From NCBI RefSeq assembly GCF_000315425.1, contig NZ_JH992923.1, positions 62,365-126,364 of the forward strand: DNA of 64,000 nt. Direction: 5' to 3'. Shown here piece after piece: positions 28,623-37,739 of this stretch. Within the stretch, counting starts at the first letter, position 1. Every line of letters begins with the position of its first letter. Below the pieces are notes generated by a model. The model did no database searches. It was not told the DNA's origin and was given only the letters and a program-made list of their open reading frames with translations. The DNA comes from Massilia timonae CCUG 45783. Lineage in GTDB: Bacteria > Pseudomonadota > Gammaproteobacteria > Burkholderiales > Burkholderiaceae_D. The position numbers were made by a program, and so were the translations under genes.

Positions 28623-29437
28623 GTGGATGCTCTCCGGATCGCGGTGGCGCCGAGGTGGCGCACCAGTTGACGCCTGAACTTGGCCGAGGCGTGATGGTCG
28701 TCCTTCGCCTCCAGTTCCCAGGCGAAGTCGTTGATGGCGTGTTCGAGGTCGGCGCCGGCCAGCCGCGGCCAGGTCTTCACGCGCGGGCGGTCGGACACGC
28801 CGCCGACCGCCAGCCGGATGCCGTCGGGGCCGACCACCGCCGCCACCGCGCACACGGCGAAGTCGCCGTGGCGGCTAGAAAATTCCTCGAACGCGTAGCG
28901 TTCGCCGGCACGCGCGAGCGGGTAGCGCGCTTCCTCCACCAGTTCGTCGGCGGCGCGCGCCGTCATCAGCATGCCCTGGAAGAAATCGGCGGCGGCGACG
29001 ACGCGCCGCCCGCGCCGGCTGCGCAGCGCCACCTCGCCCTGCAGGGCCAGCAGCGCCAGCGGCAGCTCGGCGCTCGGATCGGCATGCGCGATCGAGCCGC
29101 ACACGGTGCCGCGGTTGCGGATCTGGAAGTGCGAGATGTGCGGGAATGCCTGCGCCAGCAGCGGCACCTCGGTGGCCAGTTGCGCGCGCCACTCGACCGC
29201 GCCCTGGGTGGTCGCGGCGCCGATCGCGAGATGGGTGGCGCCGGCGCGCACATAGTTCAGGTCGGGGACCCGCGAGATGTCGATCAGCATGCCCGGCTGG
29301 GCCAGGCGCAGGTTCAGCACCGCCATCAGTGACTGGCCGCCGGCCAGGATGCGGGCCTCGTCGCCGGCCTCGGCCAGCAGCGCCACCGCTTCGTCGGCGC
29401 TGTCGGGCCGTGCGTAGTCGAATGCTTGTGGTTTCAT
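28619..29437 (-). CDS. hmfB: FAD-binding subunit of the molybdenum hydroxylase, candidate HmfB
   Basis: 272 residues from the ATG at 29437, overlapping the large-subunit stop by ATGA. ARILAGGQSLMAVLNLRLAQ and NRGTVCGSIAHADPSAELP are the two FAD-binding motifs of the CoxM/XDH medium subunit; LAVGGVSDRPRV is in the C-terminal domain. It passes electrons from the iron-sulfur subunit to an acceptor. Confidence 0.9.
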   Translation of the reverse strand: MKPQAFDYARPDSADEAVALLAEAGDEARILAGGQSLMAVLNLRLAQPGMLIDISRVPDLNYVRAGATHLAIGAATTQGAVEWRAQLATEVPLLAQAFPHISHFQIRNRGTVCGSIAHADPSAELPLALLALQGEVALRSRRGRRVVAAADFFQGMLMTARAADELVEEARYPLARAGERYAFEEFSSRHGDFAVCAVAAVVGPDGIRLAVGGVSDRPRVKTWPRLAGADLEHAINDFAWELEAKDDHHASAKFRRQLVRHLGATAIRRAST

Positions 29438-32400
29438 CGTGTTACTCCAAACAGGGCCAGCAGGCGCCGCCACAGGCCGCGCCCTTGATCGGCGCTCGCC
29501 TGCGGCAGTGCGCCCTGGCCGCCGGCTTCGCGGCCGAGCTGTTCGAACAGCTGGCCGAGGACGATCTTCGCCGCGCCTTCGAGCATGCGACTGCCCACCG
29601 CCGCGACCTTGCCGGACACTTCGGCCGAATAGTCGTAGCGCAGCAGGGTGCCGCCGTCGGCGGGTTCGAGCGTCACCAGGCCGCTGCCGCTGGCGCTGCC
29701 GACCGCCGACAGGCCGGAGCCGGCCAGGCGCAGGCTGCGCGGCGGGTCGAGTTCGGACAGCGCCACTTCGGCCGCGTAGCGCGCCTTGATCATGCCCACG
29801 CCGACGCTGACATCGGCGCGGTAGCGGTGTTCGCCGGCCGGTTCCAGCGCGTTGCAGCCGGGGATGACCTTGGCCAGCGCGACCGGGTCGAGCAAGACCC
29901 GGAACACGGCCTCCGGCGGCGCCGCCAGCACCACTTCGCCGCGCGCGGACAGCGCCTTGCCGCCCTTGCCGCCTGCGGCAGGCGCGGGCGCCGGCATCGC
30001 CTGGCGCACCGCCGCGGATGGCGGCGGTTCGTCGGCGCCGATCAGCGCCATGACTTTCGACGGCGTCAGCGGGAGCACGATATCGGCCACGCCGAGCGCG
30101 TCGGCGACGGCATTGCCGATGCAGGGCGGGGTGCTCATATTGTTGCCTTCGCCGAGGCCTTTCGCGCCCAGCGGCGTGAACGGCGACGGCGTCTCGAGGT
30201 GGATGATGTGCGGCTCGGGCACCTCGCAGGTGGTCGGCACCAGGTAGTCGGCGAAGGTGCCGGACTGGAAGCTGCCGTCTTCGCCGTAGCGGAATTCTTC
30301 CATCAGCGCCGCCCCCAGCCCTTGGGCGAAGGCGCCGCGAATCTGGCCGTCGGCCAGCGCCGGATTCAGGATCTTGCCGGCGTCGTGGGTGGTGACGTAT
30401 TTGTCGATCGTGACGCGGCCGGTGTGGCGGTCGATCTCGACCCCGCACACGTCGAAGGCGAAGCCATACGCGGCCGAGGTGTTGACGCGGTCGTCGTCGT
30501 CGGGCGCGCCCAACTGCGGCGCGCTCCAGAACGCGGTTTCGCGCAGGCCCAGCCCGACGCCCTCGGGCAGCAGCGCCGGCGCCCAGTGCGGGCTGGCGGC
30601 CATGCGCGGGAAGGGCAGGGCGCGCGCCGGGTCGTCCTTGACGTGCACGGCGCCGCCGGCGAACACGATGTCGGCGGCGTCGGCGCCCAGCTGCGGCGCG
30701 GCGATGGCGGCCAGCTTGTCGCGGATGCGCATGGCCGCCAGGTGCACGGTGCCGGCCACCGCGCCGGCGAAGCGGCTCGAATAATTGCCGGCGGCGACCG
30801 ACCAGGCATCCTTCTGGGTGTCGAATTCGACGTTCACCGCGACCTGGTCGGGATCCACGCCCAGCACGTCGGCCACCACCTGGGCGCACACCGTGCGGTG
30901 GCCCTGGCCGGCCGGCGCCGAGGCGATCGTCACGTTGACGCCGCCCAGCGGATCGATGGCCACGGTGGCCGAGGCGATCGCGCCGTTCTTCGGCCCCACC
31001 TTGGCGCGCGTTTCCTTCGGCAGCACGGTGGTGATGTAGCCCATGTTCGAGATCGACGGCTCGATGATGGCGGCGAAGCCGATGCCGTACAGCCTGCCCT
31101 CGGCGCGCGCCCGTTCGCGTTTCGCGTACAGCGCGGCCAAGCCGCCTTCGCCGGCGACCAGCTCCAGCGCCCGCTGGTAGTTGCCCGAGTCGATCAGGGC
31201 GCCGGCTGCGGCCTGGTAGGGGAAGGCGTCGGCCGGGATGAAGTTGCGGCGGTACAGGTCGACCGGGTCGATGCCCAGTTCGACCGAGATGCGCTGCATC
31301 AGGCGTTCCAGCGCGAAGTACACCTGCGGGCCGCCGAAGCCGCGCACCAGGCCGGCGGGCGTCTTGTTGGTCAGCACCACGCGGTTGCGCACCGCCAGGT
31401 TCGGGATCGCATAGGCGCCGGTCAGGCAACCGTGCATGCGGTAGAAGGTCGCCGGCTCCGGCGCGCGCAGGTAGCCGCCGACGTCGTCGAACTGGTCGTA
31501 GTCGAGCGCCGTGATGCGCCCGTCGGCCTCGACCGCGGCGCGGATGGTGGACTGGCGGCTGGTGGCCGAGGTCAGGCCGCCCAGGTGCTCGAGGCGGTCT
31601 TCGACCCATTTCACCGGCGCCCCGGCCTTGCGCGACGCCAGGCACATCAGCACCGCATACTGGAACACCGCGTGCTTGACGCCGAAGCTGCCGCCCGAAT
31701 CGCGGAAGGTGCGATGGCGCAGCTTGTGGCCCGGCACCCGCAGCGCCAGCGCCATCACCGTGTGCAGCGAGAACGGACCCATGAAGTTCGAGGCGACGTC
31801 ATAGCCTTCCTCGGGCGACAGGTAGTCGGCGACCACCACCGCGCACTCGATCGGGGTGCACGAGTTGCGGGGGTAGCGCACGCTCAGTTCGACCGTGTGC
31901 GCGGCGCGGGCGAACGCCGCTTCCGGGTCGCCATAGCGGAAACTGCGGTCGCTCGCGACATTGCTGCCGACGCCATCGTGCAGCACCGGCGCGTCCGGCG
32001 CGATGGCGGCGTCGATTGAGGTGACCGGATCGAGCCGGGTATAGTCGACCACCAGCAGGTCGGCCGCATCCTCGGCCAGGTAGCGGGTGTCGGCGACGAC
32101 CACCGCGACCGGCTCGCCGGCATAGCGCACCCGTTCGCGCGCCAGCGCCCACATTTCCATCGACGCCTTGACGCCGACGACGAACGGTTTCGACCAGTCG
32201 GCCAGGTCGTCCCCGGTCAGCACCGCGCGCACGCCCGGCGCCTGCTCGGCCCGGGTGCTGTCGATGCCGTTGATGAGGGCGTGGGCGTGCGGCGCCCGGA
32301 CGATCGCCGCGTGCAGCGTGCCGGGCTTGACGCCGACGTCGTCGCCGAACTGGCCGCGGCCGGTCAGCAGCGACACGTCTTCGATGCGTTGCAGCGAACG

Positions 32401-32457
32401 CCCGACGAAGGGCGCCGGCGCTTGCCGCTCGAGGGAACGAGGGCTCGTGGTGTGCAT
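29434..32457 (-). CDS. hmfA: Molybdopterin large subunit fused to a C-terminal CoxG (SRPBCC) domain, candidate HmfA
   Basis: 1007 residues. Residues 1-820 form the usual aldehyde-oxidase/XDH large subunit (FVGRSLQRIEDVSLLTGRG, RYPRNSCTPIECAVVVADY, DSGGSFGVKHAVFQYAV, AGLVRGFGGPQVYFALE, APAGQGHRTV, GAKGLGEGNN with the active-site Glu). From about 833 to 980 a CoxG-like domain follows (GEVVLAAPPEAVFRVLLDPVALAKVIPGC, then YSAEVSGKVAAVGSRML), which is usually a separate protein that helps cofactor insertion. The CO-dehydrogenase AYxCSFR loop is absent, so it is not a CO dehydrogenase. I infer 2-furoyl-CoA hydroxylation from the cluster. Confidence 0.87.
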   Translation of the reverse strand: MHTTSPRSLERQAPAPFVGRSLQRIEDVSLLTGRGQFGDDVGVKPGTLHAAIVRAPHAHALINGIDSTRAEQAPGVRAVLTGDDLADWSKPFVVGVKASMEMWALARERVRYAGEPVAVVVADTRYLAEDAADLLVVDYTRLDPVTSIDAAIAPDAPVLHDGVGSNVASDRSFRYGDPEAAFARAAHTVELSVRYPRNSCTPIECAVVVADYLSPEEGYDVASNFMGPFSLHTVMALALRVPGHKLRHRTFRDSGGSFGVKHAVFQYAVLMCLASRKAGAPVKWVEDRLEHLGGLTSATSRQSTIRAAVEADGRITALDYDQFDDVGGYLRAPEPATFYRMHGCLTGAYAIPNLAVRNRVVLTNKTPAGLVRGFGGPQVYFALERLMQRISVELGIDPVDLYRRNFIPADAFPYQAAAGALIDSGNYQRALELVAGEGGLAALYAKRERARAEGRLYGIGFAAIIEPSISNMGYITTVLPKETRAKVGPKNGAIASATVAIDPLGGVNVTIASAPAGQGHRTVCAQVVADVLGVDPDQVAVNVEFDTQKDAWSVAAGNYSSRFAGAVAGTVHLAAMRIRDKLAAIAAPQLGADAADIVFAGGAVHVKDDPARALPFPRMAASPHWAPALLPEGVGLGLRETAFWSAPQLGAPDDDDRVNTSAAYGFAFDVCGVEIDRHTGRVTIDKYVTTHDAGKILNPALADGQIRGAFAQGLGAALMEEFRYGEDGSFQSGTFADYLVPTTCEVPEPHIIHLETPSPFTPLGAKGLGEGNNMSTPPCIGNAVADALGVADIVLPLTPSKVMALIGADEPPPSAAVRQAMPAPAPAAGGKGGKALSARGEVVLAAPPEAVFRVLLDPVALAKVIPGCNALEPAGEHRYRADVSVGVGMIKARYAAEVALSELDPPRSLRLAGSGLSAVGSASGSGLVTLEPADGGTLLRYDYSAEVSGKVAAVGSRMLEGAAKIVLGQLFEQLGREAGGQGALPQASADQGRGLWRRLLALFGVTR

Positions 32458-32461
32458 GCTG

Positions 32462-33817
32462 TCAGGCTCCAGGGGCGGCAGGTTCGTCGAGCTTGCCGAT
32501 GGTTTCGGGAACGATCAGGGCGCCGATCAGGAAGATCACGCTGATACCCGCAAGGAACAGCGCCAGCGACATCGGCACGTCGGACGGCATGGGCGAGGCC
32601 AGCGACACGAAGGTCGGCAGCACGCCGCCGATGGCGAAGCCGATATTCCAAGACAGGCCGGTGCCGGTGGCGCGGATCTCGGTCGGGAAGCGTTCGTTCA
32701 GGAAGATCAGGATCGGCGCATAGCCCATGCTGCCGAGCATGCTGAACACGATGACGTAGACGGCCAGCGTGAAGGTGTCGGTCACGCCAGGCATCAGCAG
32801 CGCGATGGCGGGCAACATGATCAGGCGCAGCACGCCGACCCACACGAAGGTCTTCTTGCGGCCGATGAAGGTACTGATGTGGCCAGTAGCGATCGACGCG
32901 ATGATGACGCCGACGCTGGCCAGCATCAGGATGAAGCCGGCGGTCTCGGAAGGCGTGCCGTTGACCACTTTCAGGAAAGTCGGCAGGAAGCCCGAGGTCA
33001 GGTAGTAGCCGGCGCCGCCGCCCAGGGTCAGCAGCAGGTTGACCAGCAGGACGTTACGGTACTTGCCGGTGAACAGGGTGCGGATCGGGTTGGCGGTCGG
33101 CGCGGCGGTGGCCTTGTTGCGCGCCTTTTCCGCCTGCAGCTTCTTGAACATCGGCGACTCTTCGAGCTTGCCGAAGATGGTGATGCCGAGCACCGCGCTG
33201 ATGATGCCGGTGAAGAACATCCAGCGCCAGCCCCACTCGTCGAACTGCTCGCCCGGGAAGATCGAGGACAGGACCCAGAACGTGAACGACGCGAACAGGG
33301 CGCCCAGGCCGGCGCCGCCGCCGCCGATCAGGCCCGAAACCGCCCCGCGCCAGCGCGGCGACACCGATTCGGTGCCGATGGTGTGGGTCGATGCGACCAC
33401 GCCGCCCACGAAGACGCCCTGGACCAGGCGCAGGATGATGAACAGCACCGGCGCCATGACGCCGATGCTGGCCACCGTCGGCAGCAGGCCGAAGGCGGCG
33501 GTGGAGACGCCGACGCCGATCATCGAGGCGATCATGGCGGCCTTGCGGCCCTTGCGGTCGGCGTAGGAGCCGAACAGCGCCGAGCCGAGCGGGCGCATCA
33601 GCAGGGTGACGCCGAACGAGGCGTACACCGCCGCCAGCGACAGCATCGCGTGCTCGGAAGGAAAGAACAGGCGGCCGATGATCGGCGCCACGTACAGCAG
33701 GATGAACAGGTCGTACAGGTCGAGCGACCAGCCGACGCACGAGGCCACCACGGCCCTGAACGTGTTGCGGTCGTTCTCCTTTGCGGTCATTACAGTATCG
33801 GATGATGCCAGCGCCAT
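32462..33817 (-). CDS. MFS transporter (aromatic acid/metabolite:H+ symporter type)
   Basis: 451 residues, 12 predicted helices. GWSLDLYDLFILLYVAPIIG with an acidic residue in helix 1, GSALFGSYADRKGRKAAM between helices 2 and 3, LRLVQGVFVGGV in helix 4 and FLNERFPTEIRATGTGLSWN in the second half are typical of the sugar/aromatic-acid MFS branch. It ends four bases before the dehydrogenase large-subunit start, so it is within the catabolic operon and probably imports furan carboxylic acids. Confidence 0.88.
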   Translation of the reverse strand: MALASSDTVMTAKENDRNTFRAVVASCVGWSLDLYDLFILLYVAPIIGRLFFPSEHAMLSLAAVYASFGVTLLMRPLGSALFGSYADRKGRKAAMIASMIGVGVSTAAFGLLPTVASIGVMAPVLFIILRLVQGVFVGGVVASTHTIGTESVSPRWRGAVSGLIGGGGAGLGALFASFTFWVLSSIFPGEQFDEWGWRWMFFTGIISAVLGITIFGKLEESPMFKKLQAEKARNKATAAPTANPIRTLFTGKYRNVLLVNLLLTLGGGAGYYLTSGFLPTFLKVVNGTPSETAGFILMLASVGVIIASIATGHISTFIGRKKTFVWVGVLRLIMLPAIALLMPGVTDTFTLAVYVIVFSMLGSMGYAPILIFLNERFPTEIRATGTGLSWNIGFAIGGVLPTFVSLASPMPSDVPMSLALFLAGISVIFLIGALIVPETIGKLDEPAAPGA

Positions 33818-33906
33818 GGTTGTCTCCTGTTGAATGGTTATGGTCCCGGCGCCTCGGGGCGCCGTGGTGGTGGTCTCGACTGCGTGCGTGCCGTCTGCTG
33901 CGGGCC

Positions 33907-35649
33907 TCAGTAAGCCTCCGCCAGGGCCGGTTCGCGCGGCACGTCGCCGTTGCGGCCGCGTGCGCGAATGGCGTCGGCGATTTTCTCGGCCATCATGATC
34001 GTGGGGATATTGGTGTTCGCCGAAGGCAGGCTCGGCATCAGTGAAGCGTCGACCACGCGCAGGCCGGCCACGTCGTGCACGCGGCCTTCGGCATCGGTCA
34101 CCGCGGCCGGGTCGTCGACGGCGCCCATGCGGCAGGTGCCGCTGGCATGCCAGACGCCGAACACCGCCTTGCGGATGAAGGCATGCAGCGCCCCGTCGTC
34201 GGCCAGCAGCGCGCCCATGCGCTGGCCGCCGGTCACGAAACGCTCGATGATCCAGCGCCGCAGCGGCGCCGGAGTGTCGAGCGCCAGTCCCAGCGCCTTC
34301 GTCAGCAGCGCGTTGGCCGGCGTCACGCGGCTCAGCGCCTTGACGCGCGGCGAGAACGAGGCCGGGAAGAAGTCGCCGGCATGGTGGTGCAGCTCGCTGC
34401 CCATGACAACCGCGGCCAGTTTGCGCACCCCGATCGCCATGCGCAGCAGGTCGCGTTCGTCGCTCAGCAGGTTGAGGTCGATCTCGGGCGGCGCGAGCGG
34501 ATCGGGCGAGGCGATGCGCACCTGGCCGCGCGAGAACGGCCGGTTACACCACAGGAAGAACAGGCCGAGGCGGTTGCCGAGCGCATGCCAGGCGGCGCGG
34601 GTCGAGCTCGACATATACATGTCGGACGCGTCGCAGCCGGCCAGCCCGGAGGAGAAGCGCGCCGCCGTCATGCTGGCGCGGCGGCGCGCCAGCGGCATGC
34701 GGAATTCGGGCGCCAGGAAATGGCAGAAGGTGAGCGAAGGGTGGTCTTGCAGGTTGCGGCCGACGCCGGGTCGGTTGGCCACGACCGCGATGCCGAGCCG
34801 GCCGAGGGCGGCGGCGTCGCCGATGCCGGCGTGCAGCAGCAGGGCGGGCGACTGCAACGCTCCCGCGCACAGAATCACCTCGCGCGCGTCGATATGTAAT
34901 GGATGCCCGGCGCCGTCGCGCGCCTGCACGCCACATGCCGTGCGGCCGGCCATGACGACGCGCTCGACCCTCAGGCCCGCATGGATGCGCAGGTTCGGCC
35001 GCGCCCGCGTCGCCGCGTCCAGGTAGCCGGCGGCGCTCGATACGCGGCGGTCGTCGATGTTCGAGAACGCCGCCGGAAACATCCCATCGCGAAAGTCGGC
35101 GTTCTGGTCGTCCATGTAGGCGAGGCCGTTGGCTTGCATGCCGCCGGCGAACGCGTGGCAGAAGCGCGGCCAGTCGGCGCGGGCGATGCGGCGGATCGGA
35201 ATCGGACCGCGGTCGCCGTGCAGCGGCGAGGCGCCGAAATCGAGATCGCGTTCGAGCTTGCGGAAGTAAGGCAGCACCTCGTTCCAGCTCCAGCCCGCGG
35301 CGCCCTGGCTGGCCCAGCCGTCGTAGTCGCGCGGCAGGCCGCGGTTGGCCGCCTGGACATTGATGCTGGAGCCGCCGCCCATCACGCGGCCCTGCTCATA
35401 GGTCTTTAGCGGCGAGGTCGGGGTGGCGCGCGCCTTGAGGTCCGGCCAGATGAAGCGGTCGCCGCAGAACAGCGGCATCGGGTAGCTGTCGAGGATCTCG
35501 GCCGGCTCGGCGCCTGGTGGGGTGTCGCTGCCGGCCTCGATCAGCGCGACCCGCACGGCGGGGTCTTCGGACAGGCGGTTGGCCAGCACGCAACCGGCAG
35601 AGCCGCCGCCGACGATCAGGTAATCATAGTTTTCACTTGCCTTGCTCAC
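33907..35649 (-). CDS. hmfH: GMC-family FAD oxidoreductase, candidate HMF/furfural oxidase HmfH
   Basis: 580 residues from a GTG at 35649, chosen because AAGGAG lies 6 bases before it; an ATG 24 bases upstream has no ribosome binding site. YLIVGGGSAGCVLANRLSED binds FAD; GRVMGGGSSINVQAANRGLP and GALQSPALLLHAGIG are the GMC signatures; the catalytic His is in VWHASGTCRMG. HmfH of Cupriavidus oxidises 5-hydroxymethylfurfural and its acid to furandicarboxylate. Choline-dehydrogenase-like enzymes are close relatives, and the assignment relies on the cluster. Confidence 0.85.
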   Translation of the reverse strand: MSKASENYDYLIVGGGSAGCVLANRLSEDPAVRVALIEAGSDTPPGAEPAEILDSYPMPLFCGDRFIWPDLKARATPTSPLKTYEQGRVMGGGSSINVQAANRGLPRDYDGWASQGAAGWSWNEVLPYFRKLERDLDFGASPLHGDRGPIPIRRIARADWPRFCHAFAGGMQANGLAYMDDQNADFRDGMFPAAFSNIDDRRVSSAAGYLDAATRARPNLRIHAGLRVERVVMAGRTACGVQARDGAGHPLHIDAREVILCAGALQSPALLLHAGIGDAAALGRLGIAVVANRPGVGRNLQDHPSLTFCHFLAPEFRMPLARRRASMTAARFSSGLAGCDASDMYMSSSTRAAWHALGNRLGLFFLWCNRPFSRGQVRIASPDPLAPPEIDLNLLSDERDLLRMAIGVRKLAAVVMGSELHHHAGDFFPASFSPRVKALSRVTPANALLTKALGLALDTPAPLRRWIIERFVTGGQRMGALLADDGALHAFIRKAVFGVWHASGTCRMGAVDDPAAVTDAEGRVHDVAGLRVVDASLMPSLPSANTNIPTIMMAEKIADAIRARGRNGDVPREPALAEAY

Positions 35650-35768
35650 ACATGTCTCCTTGCCGTGCAACATCGCCGGTGTTCGTCGTGTTGCTACTTG
35701 TATGCAAGAAGATTAACGTGGAATCTTTATCTATTCTAATAATGTTTAATGATCCGTAATATCAAACT
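35650..35768 (-). promoter_or_regulatory. AT-rich gap upstream of hmfH, probable cluster promoter region
   Basis: This 119-base gap is far richer in A and T than its surroundings. It holds CTTGTATGCAAG (an imperfect palindrome) and TGAT-N7-ATCA (35750-35764), a spacing like LysR-type T-N11-A sites. All genes from hmfH to the porin run from here with gaps of 90 bases or less, so the main promoter is likely inside. No single -35/-10 pair stands out. Confidence 0.4.
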
Positions 35769-36608
35769 TTATGATAGTTCCGTGTTCAAGTTCTCGGTCG
35801 TGCCGGCGCCGAAAATGAATTGGCCGCCGGCAGCAATGACCTCTGCGCTGCGCTCGCGGTGGGGGGAATGCCCGCAGCCGGGCAAGACCAGCAGGCGCGT
35901 ATCCGGAACGAGGCGCGCGATCGTGTAGACCTGATCGAGCGTGCCGTAGGGGTCGTCCTCGCCCTGGATCGCCATCAGCGGGGCCGTGATCGCCGCCACG
36001 TCCGCACGGATGTCCCAGTCGCGGAAGGCGGGGTCGAGCCAGATGTCGTTCCACCCGCGGAACGCCGCATCGACGTCGGCATGGTAGGGCGCCAGCCGCG
36101 CGCGCAGCGAACCGTCGCGGTAGGCGTCGCGCGCCGCCGCGATGGCTTGCAGCGCGCAATCCTCGACGTACAGATGGGGCGCGGCGACGATCAGCCCGCT
36201 CAGCTCGGCGCTGTGGCGCGCCGCGTACAGCAGGGCGATCGAGGCGCCGTCGCTGTGGCCGAAGAGCCAGGGTTTCACGATGCCCAGTTGGGCAAGCAGC
36301 GCGGGCAGGACTTCATGCGCCTGCTGGTGCAAATAGTCCGGCGTCAGGGCGGCGGTGCGGGCGCTCGAGCGGCCGTAGCCGAAGCGCGAGAACACGAGTC
36401 CGCGCAACCCGTGTGCGCGGCAAAATTCATCGGGAAAGTTCTTCCAGTGTGAGACGGATCCGAGACCTTCGTGCAGGAACACGACGGTCGGGGCCGGCGA
36501 CGCGGGGGCGCCGACCCACTGCGCTTCCAGCTGGATGCGCTGATCGCGCCAGCGAAGGTCGACGAAGAACGGTTGATGGTCTGGCATGGGCTGTGTCATG
36601 GTGAACAT
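35769..36608 (-). CDS. Alpha/beta hydrolase
   Basis: 279 residues. VVFLHEGLGSVSHWKNFPDEFC carries the oxyanion region (HEGLGS), VFSRFGYGRSS follows, the nucleophile elbow is LFGHSDGASIAL, the acid is in QGEDDPYGT, and the catalytic His is in LPGCGHSPHRE. No signal peptide. It precedes hmfH on the same strand and might act on a lactone or thioester of the pathway. That is a guess, since the fold does not fix the substrate. The gap to hmfH (119 bases) allows separate transcription. Confidence 0.82.
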   Translation of the reverse strand: MFTMTQPMPDHQPFFVDLRWRDQRIQLEAQWVGAPASPAPTVVFLHEGLGSVSHWKNFPDEFCRAHGLRGLVFSRFGYGRSSARTAALTPDYLHQQAHEVLPALLAQLGIVKPWLFGHSDGASIALLYAARHSAELSGLIVAAPHLYVEDCALQAIAAARDAYRDGSLRARLAPYHADVDAAFRGWNDIWLDPAFRDWDIRADVAAITAPLMAIQGEDDPYGTLDQVYTIARLVPDTRLLVLPGCGHSPHRERSAEVIAAGGQFIFGAGTTENLNTELS

Positions 36609-36646
36609 GCTACCGCAAGCACGACATCGCCTGCGCCAGGCGCCGT

Positions 36647-37084
36647 TCAGTCGTCGAGGCGATAGCTGCGCAACTGAAACACCATCCTGCCGTCTTCGCG
36701 TTCGCAGACGCCGGCCATCGTTTCACCGGGGCGCAGCGTCATGCTCAGCCTGCTGCCATCGTTCTTGTCGGCACAGGCCTCGTGCATGGCGTCGGGGATC
36801 GCGGGGAGGATGAGTGCGGCCGGCGCTACGGGTGCGATCGGTGCGACTGGCGGCAGAGGCACGCTGCGCACGGCCTGCAGGCGTGCAAGCTCGGTCGATA
36901 TCCGGGCGCGCCGCTCCGCGGCGGGAATGAACATCCAGTCGCCGCGCCGCCCATACTGGCGCGCGAGGGACGCCGACAACTCGTCCAGGCGGTCGAGTTC
37001 GATGGCTTGCGCATAGTCGCCGAAGTGCTGCATGACGTTTTGCCGCAGCAACAGAACACCCGCTGCTATCAAAGACGTGAGCAA
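36647..37084 (-). CDS. Short membrane-anchored protein resembling the N-terminus of a BaeS-type sensor kinase; possible gene remnant
   Basis: The frame is open for 145 codons from a TTG at 37084; a TGA lies two codons before it and the first ATG is 17 codons in, past most of the hydrophobic stretch. The start (LTSLIAAGVLLLRQNVMQHF, then DYAQAIELDRLDELSASLARQYGRRGDWMFI) has the helix-plus-periplasmic pattern of BaeS/RstB-like kinases. After a Pro/Ala linker it ends with ACADKNDG...MAGVCEREDGRMVFQLRSYRLDD instead of HAMP and kinase domains. It is either a small envelope protein or a decayed gene. Confidence 0.45.
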   Translation of the reverse strand: MLTSLIAAGVLLLRQNVMQHFGDYAQAIELDRLDELSASLARQYGRRGDWMFIPAAERRARISTELARLQAVRSVPLPPVAPIAPVAPAALILPAIPDAMHEACADKNDGSRLSMTLRPGETMAGVCEREDGRMVFQLRSYRLDD

Positions 37085-37739
37085 ATGTGCTCAGCGTCTT
37101 CTTCCTGCCCCGAACCGTCCTGCTGACCGCATTCGTACCTGACAGGCGTTACTTTCCCGCCTCCCACCGGCAACATGCCGGTGGCAGTATCTGACGTCGC
37201 CGCCAGATTCGCCACGGGTAGCGCCGATCGTGCCGCACAGGCACCGGTGGCGAGCCGCATCTCATTTGTATAGTGCAGTAGGCAAGTATGGCGTCCCATC
37301 TACGTCCCCATTTGCTGCGCTTGGTTTTCGCGCCATAGATGAGCACTCTGATAGTGATCCGCTTTGCCAGCTTACGTATCATCAGACCTCAAAACCGCGA
37401 CTAGAGTTCCGCTCCCGCCACTGTCAGAATGTCCAGCAGGACGGCGCCGAACAAAGATATCCGATGCCAATGTTCATGTGTTGGCGTGGAAATTCGAGCC
37501 GACTAAAGTAGCCAATTCATGCTGTTCAAGTTCTATTTTCATAATTATTCTTCTATAAATTGATCGATCCATAATAGATTTTTCTTTCAGGATGACGGCC
37601 AATGCCGGTAGTCCGGCAAGGCCCGGTCCTACAAGCCGACTGCCGTATTTTGGTGTTCAGACCGATATTGGAGGCCTACCATGAGGTCCTTCGAGTCAGC
37701 TTACTGCTGGCATTTTCTTCATCATGTAAGGAGGCAATC
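37085..37739. other. 655-base stretch with no supported gene
   Basis: Short frames occur on both strands but none has codon use, a ribosome binding site or a family pattern that supports it. The part from about 37500 to 37590 is unusually AT-rich for this genome. A frame starting at 37681 has GGAGG upstream but overlaps the KGG gene in another phase. The right end must carry the KGG promoter. Confidence 0.6.

Noticed and set aside
29434-32457. CO dehydrogenase large subunit
   Set aside because: The AYxCSFR active-site loop of CoxL is absent; the loop reads RGFGGPQ, and the neighbours are a CoA ligase and UbiD/UbiX.
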